Below, piece after piece: positions 28,004-32,001 of a DNA stretch of 32,001 nt. The DNA comes from JBKHYJ01 sp046565505 (GTDB taxonomy: Bacteria; Acidobacteriota; Blastocatellia; UBA7656): the NCBI GenBank assembly GCA_046565505.1, contig JBKHYJ010000038.1:1-32001 (forward strand), read 5' to 3'. The notes below the pieces were generated by a model, which was given only the letters and a program-made list of their open reading frames with translations, did not search any database and was not told where the DNA came from. Made by a program: the position numbers and the translations under genes. Within the stretch, counting starts at the first letter, position 1. Each line of letters begins with the position of its first letter.

Positions 28004-28393
28004 TCACGCCCGAACCGTGTGGCCCGCCCCGCTCAGCTCGGTGATGGCCCTCTCAAAATCTTTCTCTCTAACAAGCAAGTAGTCCGTGTCGAAGGTCGCG
28101 ACGGCGAGCAGGCTGATGCCGGCGTCGCCGAGCGGGGCTGCCAGGGCCGCCATCGCGCCCACCATAGAGAAATCGAGCGGGCCTTCGACCTTCAGGCATC
28201 GCCACCCGGCCTCCCGCCGCTCGCCTTCGGGCACGCGGTCCCCGGGGCATATGATCGAAAGCTCTTCGGGCGTCCGCGTGATCGAAAAAAAAGTATCATT
28301 CACCGCCCAGGCCGGTATGCCGGAGTGCGGGCTCAGGCGGCACACGGCGAAGTCGCCTTCGAGGATTGAAAGTGTGAGCTTTAAATCGGCCAT
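28004..28393 (-). CDS. ACT-domain protein
   Basis: The 129-residue protein consists of two ACT-like halves: LTLSILEGDFAVCRLSPHSG...FFSITRTPEELSIICP, then GWRCLKVEGPLDFSMVGAMAALAAPLGDAGISLLAVATFDTDYLLVREKDFERAI (recognised in the VEGPLDFSMVGAMAALA helix and the ISLLAVATFDTDYLLV strands). Small stand-alone ACT proteins of this type are often described as amino-acid-binding, but their ligand is generally unknown. ATG 28393 is chosen; an in-frame TTG at 28405 would add four residues. It lies 25 bp upstream of the deacetylase start and may be co-transcribed with it, though their roles show no obvious link. Confidence 0.85.
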   Translation of the reverse strand: MADLKLTLSILEGDFAVCRLSPHSGIPAWAVNDTFFSITRTPEELSIICPGDRVPEGERREAGWRCLKVEGPLDFSMVGAMAALAAPLGDAGISLLAVATFDTDYLLVREKDFERAITELSGAGHTVRA

Positions 28394-28538
28394 ATGATTA
28401 TTCAACCCGCCTCACGTAATCGACATATAATCGACGAGCCGCCGGGCCTGCGCCGCCCGCCTCCCGAAGTCCGCATTTATCATCCCGGAGACCGAATCAG
28501 CTAAACATGACCCGCGATAACGTTGCGCGCCCCGCGCC

Positions 28539-29180
28539 CTACGGCAGCACATAAAACAGGACGGCGAAGTAATGGCAGACGCTCCCGGCCATGACGAAGA
28601 CATGCCAGATGGCATGGTTGTAGGGGATTCTCTTCCAGGCGAAAAACAGTACGCCTACCGTGTAAAAGCCCCCGCCCGCCAGCAGCCAGAGTATGCCCGA
28701 GAGGGGGACCGCCGCCAGCACAGGCTTGATGGCGACGATGACTATCCACCCCATAACAACGTATATGATCGTTGACACCACCTGGAACCTGTCGACGTGG
28801 AAAAACTTCCAGAGGATTCCGAAAATCGACAGCCCCCACACCACCCCGAACAGCGTCCACCCCCAGAATCCCCGCAGGTTCACGAGCGTGAAAGGCGTGT
28901 ACGTCCCCGCTATGAGCAGGTATATCGCCGCGTGGTCGAGTATCTTCAACATGCGTTTCAAATGGGGCGTCCGAAGGCTGTGGTAAAGAGTCGAAGCGGC
29001 GTAGAGCAGCACCAGCGTGACGCCGAAAGTCGTGCAGCCTGCTACGTGCCATGCGCTCCCTTTCAAGACGGAAAGGGTCACCAGGATGGCGAGGCCCACT
29101 ACGCTCAGCGCCAGCCCTATGCCGTGCGTGATGCCGCTCGCCAATTCTTCAATCAAGCCGCGGTCCTCGATACTCTTCAT
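28539..29180 (-). CDS. Hemolysin III / YqfA family membrane protein
   Basis: The 213-residue protein has seven likely membrane spans and belongs to the HlyIII/adiponectin-receptor (PAQR) superfamily. The conserved metal-site residues are visible: Ser-x-x-x-His in STLYHS, Asp-His in ILDHAAIYLLIAGTYTPF, and two His in the last part, HAIWHVFVMAGSVCHY. Despite the name, a haemolytic role is doubtful for most members; suggested roles involve membrane lipid homeostasis. A GAGAGG lies 5 nt before the ATG and an extended -10 promoter is just upstream. It appears monocistronic. Confidence 0.92.
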   Translation of the reverse strand: MKSIEDRGLIEELASGITHGIGLALSVVGLAILVTLSVLKGSAWHVAGCTTFGVTLVLLYAASTLYHSLRTPHLKRMLKILDHAAIYLLIAGTYTPFTLVNLRGFWGWTLFGVVWGLSIFGILWKFFHVDRFQVVSTIIYVVMGWIVIVAIKPVLAAVPLSGILWLLAGGGFYTVGVLFFAWKRIPYNHAIWHVFVMAGSVCHYFAVLFYVLP

Positions 29181-29220
29181 GTTGCCTCTCGCCTAGGGCA
29201 TGTCGCGCCCCGCGGCTAAG

Positions 29221-29229
29221 AATATAACA
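29221..29229 (-). promoter_or_regulatory. Extended -10 promoter for the hemolysin III gene
   Basis: On the minus strand TG (29229-29228), one base, then TATATT (29226-29221), an extended -10 element; no good -35 box. Expected start near 29213, about 33 nt before ATG 29180. Confidence 0.45.
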
Positions 29230-29268
29230 CCGGCGGGTCTCAAAAAGAATGACTGCGCGCCGGCGGAG

Positions 29269-29320
29269 CGGGCGGGGTCCGGCTGGCAGCCGCCGAGTTC
29301 TTGCCGACGTGCCCCGCCCG
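29269..29320 (-). terminator. Large hairpin after the AAA+ gene
   Basis: CGGGCGGGG (29269-29277) and CCCCGCCCG (29312-29320) are perfect inverted copies around a 34-nt loop that holds a smaller CGGCT/AGCCG stem. It lies 20 nt past the AAA+ stop on the minus strand; a TTCTTTTTG run occurs further on. Possible terminator. Confidence 0.35.
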
Positions 29321-29340
29321 GCAGGGAAGGCTTGGTGACG

Positions 29341-31047
29341 TTACCTGATGAACGCGCGCAACTCTTCTATGCGCTGGCTGAGTTCTGCGGGCGAGAGGTG
29401 CCTGTACTGTTCCGGGATCATGTCGCGCGACGTGGCTTCGCGGGCGGCGACCAGTATCTGGTACTCGACGGCCATCTCGTCTCGCGCGGGGCTGAATTCG
29501 CTGGCCACTTGCTCTACGTCTTGCTGTGTGACTGACTGGCGGCCAGCCAGCCGGGCCACGCGGCGTGCGCGGATCAACATGGACTCGATGTCCGCGCCCG
29601 ACAGCTTCAGCCTGTTCTTAGTCACAGACGACCAGTCCGTCACCTCGTGCGCGATTTTGTTCTTCCCGATCATGGCCTGGATCACGGCTGCGCGGTCTTC
29701 TTCGGAGTCTGGGTAGAATAGCGAGATGTGCTCTTCGGCGCGGCCCTGCCGCTTCAGGTCAATGGGCAGAAGGTCCGGCCGGCTGGTCATCAGAATCCAG
29801 AGTATCCGCCCCCGGTTCCGCGTGTCGCCCATGGCCGCCGCGAGCTTCGAGAAGATTCGGGCGTCAACGCCCGAGTCTCCGCCCGAGTCCCGCGTGCCGA
29901 GCGTCGCGTCGGCCTCGTCCACCAGCACGACTATAGGCGCGAGCGTCTGTATCAGGCTCAAAATCTTTTCGAGGTTCGCCTCGCTCGACCCTACCCACCG
30001 CTCGCGGAAGTTTTTGAAGGCCACTACGTTCAGCCCGCAGTCGTGCGCGAAGCACATGGCGAGGAAAGTTTTGCCCGTGCCGACGGGGCCGGAGATGAGT
30101 ATGCCCATGGGCGCTTCCTCGGTATCGCCGGCGCGGATCGTCTCGGCGATCGAGCGCATGAAGTCTTTGGCCTTAGCCATCCCGCCGACCGAGTCGAGGC
30201 CGTATTTGGGTTGAACGAATTCGACGAGGCCGGCAAGCTCCGACTCGATCAGCTCTTTCTTCTTCGTGCGAATCTTGTCGAGCGTGAGCCCGTCGCTTTC
30301 CGTCGCCGCGCTGCGCATCAGCGAATTCAAATGGACGCGGTTAAGCCCCGACGTCATGAGCGACAACTGCTCGTCGCTGACGGCGACTTTTAGCTGCGGC
30401 AACTGGCCGCGCATGTGGCGAATGAATTCGAGCCGCTCGGCGTCCTCCGGGTAGTTGACCTCTATCGCCGCGAGGCGCGAGTTCTGCCGGATGCGCGGGT
30501 GTATCTCCGCCAGGCTTTCAGCTATGAGGATGACGATGTTGTCCTTCCTCAACAGGCGCGAGCTCGTTATCCACCGCTGGAGCGTGACGAAGTTCGTGCG
30601 GTCGTCGCCGGACATGTAAGACGTGTCGCCGGCCGGGATGATCGTGTCGAGGAAGCTGACGATGACCGCGACCTGGTCGCCGTACAGCAGGAAGTGCTCT
30701 ATCAGCGGCAGCGCGCGCGCCGGGTCCTTCGGCAGCTGCTTCATCGCGTCGCGCCCCGCCAGCGGGTCCGCGACCCTCAGCAGGGCCGCGAAGGCACGCT
30801 CGGCGTCCGGCGAGCCGAACTTGATCCCATCGCTGCGGTTGTAGGTCAGCAGGTGCTTGGTGCCTACGAGCTCGCGCTGCAGGTAATTGGGCAGACTTAT
30901 GTACTCGTTACCAGACCGCACGAGGTCGTAGATGTTGTTGTAGAGGAGGAAATGGCTGGCCTCGCTCGCGTAGTACTTGCGGGCCATCTTCGCGGCCCAT
31001 GCGGGCAGCTGGTCTATCTCGTCTAGCAGGAGTCTGGTTCGTGACAT
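29341..31047 (-). CDS. Two-domain AAA+ ATPase, N-terminal domain degenerate
   Basis: The 568-residue protein has an N-terminal half (about 25-245) that looks like an AAA+ core lacking Walker A: VAVIVSFLDTIIP in the Walker B place, NIVILIAESLAEIHPRIR in the sensor-1 place, then EVNYPEDAERLEFI. The second half (about 285-545) is a complete classic AAA+ module: GPVGTGKT (320-327), IVVLVDEADATLG with Asp377 and Glu378, sensor 1 LMTSRPD, and Arg433/Arg436 in KRQGRAEEH as finger candidates. The two-half layout recalls chloroplast/cyanobacterial Ycf46-type ATPases. It is 60 bp downstream of a membrane-anchored coiled-coil protein, its likely partner. The substrate is unknown; remodelling of a membrane complex is an inference. 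No ribosome binding site is evident before ATG 31047. Confidence 0.85.
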   Translation of the reverse strand: MSRTRLLLDEIDQLPAWAAKMARKYYASEASHFLLYNNIYDLVRSGNEYISLPNYLQRELVGTKHLLTYNRSDGIKFGSPDAERAFAALLRVADPLAGRDAMKQLPKDPARALPLIEHFLLYGDQVAVIVSFLDTIIPAGDTSYMSGDDRTNFVTLQRWITSSRLLRKDNIVILIAESLAEIHPRIRQNSRLAAIEVNYPEDAERLEFIRHMRGQLPQLKVAVSDEQLSLMTSGLNRVHLNSLMRSAATESDGLTLDKIRTKKKELIESELAGLVEFVQPKYGLDSVGGMAKAKDFMRSIAETIRAGDTEEAPMGILISGPVGTGKTFLAMCFAHDCGLNVVAFKNFRERWVGSSEANLEKILSLIQTLAPIVVLVDEADATLGTRDSGGDSGVDARIFSKLAAAMGDTRNRGRILWILMTSRPDLLPIDLKRQGRAEEHISLFYPDSEEDRAAVIQAMIGKNKIAHEVTDWSSVTKNRLKLSGADIESMLIRARRVARLAGRQSVTQQDVEQVASEFSPARDEMAVEYQILVAAREATSRDMIPEQYRHLSPAELSQRIEELRAFIR

Positions 31048-31107
31048 AAGGGTTCGGTGTTCAGGGCTTCACCTGCGCGGGCGCTTCGGCCGCTTCGGGC
31101 CGGAGGC

Positions 31108-31959
31108 TTATTGCCTCTGCGGCATGGGCGGCCGCGTGGACTGAGTCAAGGTGCGCTCGGTGGTGTCCAGTTGATTGATGACCGGGGCCGTCTCGTCGAG
31201 TATCTCTTTGGTCAGCTCGATCGAAGAGAGCAGCGACTCGAAGTCGAGCGAAGAGATGTGCTCGGGAGTGGGCATCGTGACCACCTGATCGTTTACCAGG
31301 CTGAAGAAGCTCTCTATGGATTGGAGCTGCGCCTCGACGCGCTTCACCGAACGCTCGATGTCGTCGAACGTCTGCAACCTCTTTTGCAGGAATTCCAGGT
31401 TGGTCGTGTAGAGCCGCCGCGTGTCGTCGTCGGGCGCCTGCGCGATGGAGCGCTGGGCCTGCTGTATCTGGTTCTGAATGGTCTGGCGGTTGATCGAGCG
31501 CATGTGATTCTTGCGGCGGCGGTAGGTGTCGAGCAGGTCGACGTACGACTCCCAGTAAAGCTCCAGCATCTGAATCCGCTCCGGCACCGTCGCGACGTGC
31601 GTGAACTTCTGGTAGTTCTGGTAAATCTGATTCATCATCCAGCGCAGGTATTCGACGGCCTCGCGCTCGCGAGGGTCAAACGTCTTGATGAGCTCCTCGC
31701 GGCGGCGGCCCCTGTCGGCTAGCTCGCGCCGCCTCGCCCGCTGGTCCACGACGCGCCTGTAGCCGGGCGTGTTGGGGACCGTGGTGAGGTAGAGCGCCTC
31801 CGCCGCCGCGCCGCCGGCCAGCACCCAGTAGAATAAAAAGGTGCCGAGCAGCCCGGGGTTCGTGGCGGCGAATACCGCCAGGGCCACGACTATGACGACG
31901 CCCCAAATGTTGAATGGCTCTTTGATAGCCTCTTTAACGTAGCTGACCTGTTCAGGCAT
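31108..31959 (-). CDS. Membrane-anchored coiled-coil protein, unknown function
   Basis: The 283-residue protein has a short N-terminal helix (KEAIKEP), two closely spaced membrane spans (about 17-33 and 37-58, joined by NPGLLG), then a highly charged cytoplasmic helical region (about 70-245) rich in Arg, Gln and Glu with coiled-coil periodicity, for example REREAVEYLRWMMNQIYQNY and QNQIQQAQRSI. The C-terminus is Thr/Pro-rich. I recognise no family. Its frame is still open from ATG 31959 to the window edge, so a longer N-terminus cannot be excluded, but the membrane hairpin placed right after this Met makes a complete protein likely. Its partner by position is the AAA+ ATPase downstream. Confidence 0.75.
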   Translation of the reverse strand: MPEQVSYVKEAIKEPFNIWGVVIVVALAVFAATNPGLLGTFLFYWVLAGGAAAEALYLTTVPNTPGYRRVVDQRARRRELADRGRRREELIKTFDPREREAVEYLRWMMNQIYQNYQKFTHVATVPERIQMLELYWESYVDLLDTYRRRKNHMRSINRQTIQNQIQQAQRSIAQAPDDDTRRLYTTNLEFLQKRLQTFDDIERSVKRVEAQLQSIESFFSLVNDQVVTMPTPEHISSLDFESLLSSIELTKEILDETAPVINQLDTTERTLTQSTRPPMPQRQ

Positions 31960-32001
31960 AAGTTTAAATGACGGAGGCCGAGCGGCGGGCGACTGACCGT
32001 C

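Noticed and set aside
31057..31722. Plus-strand frame opposite the coiled-coil gene
   Set aside because: Leu/Arg-rich translation typical of the antisense of a GC-rich coding region; no start signal or domain.

Overview
This is a GC-rich chromosomal window from a Gram-negative bacterium: LptE implies an LPS outer membrane, and the core gene order leuS-lptE-holA is the one known from proteobacteria. Large hybrid kinases built on HAMP repeats and a general look like Acidobacteriota (Blastocatellia-like) suggest that phylum, but this is an inference from style, not a database match. There is no phage, insertion sequence, CRISPR array, rRNA or recognisable tRNA. Most of the window is housekeeping, with several accessory genes between core ones.

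Layout. (1) 1-6806, plus strand: a four-gene signalling operon consisting of a HAMP-array hybrid histidine kinase (cut by the window edge), CheR, a receiver-less CheB and a second hybrid kinase. The genes are overlapping or abutting, and no chemoreceptor, CheA or CheW is visible. (2) 6937-8953, minus strand: a 41-residue single-pass membrane protein with its own promoter, then the conserved yggS-yggT-yggU cluster. (3) 9093-10778, minus strand: a HyuB/oxoprolinase-B protein carrying a foreign-looking 36-residue in-frame insertion. (4) 10949-16294, plus strand: nfo, leuS, lptE, holA. (5) 16296-17356: an encapsulin shell gene with no visible cargo gene, preceded by a 25-bp inverted repeat and followed by a perfect 42-bp palindrome, next to rpsT. 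(6) 17386-19223, minus strand: rpsT, an AMMECR1 protein and a LigB-type dioxygenase-like protein. (7) 19371-22129, plus strand: tandem promoters, metK and ahcY, i.e. the making of S-adenosylmethionine and the removal of its product S-adenosylhomocysteine. (8) 22131-23533: a 55-residue Arg-rich protein behind a nested palindrome, an HU-like protein with a long acidic tail, and a less GC-rich 490-base spacer with dyads. (9) 23534-26915, plus strand: a winged-helix/PD-(D/E)xK-like protein and mutS. (10) 27010-31959, minus strand: a secreted polysaccharide deacetylase, an ACT-domain protein, a hemolysin III family membrane protein, and a two-gene unit of a membrane-anchored coiled-coil protein plus a two-domain AAA+ ATPase.

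The best candidates for something undescribed are the coiled-coil/AAA+ pair (29341-31959), the orphan encapsulin framed by inverted repeats, the nested palindrome that could switch the ribosome binding site of the Arg-rich protein, and a near-identical promoter layout with the start codon 9 nt after the -10 box upstream of yggS and lptE.
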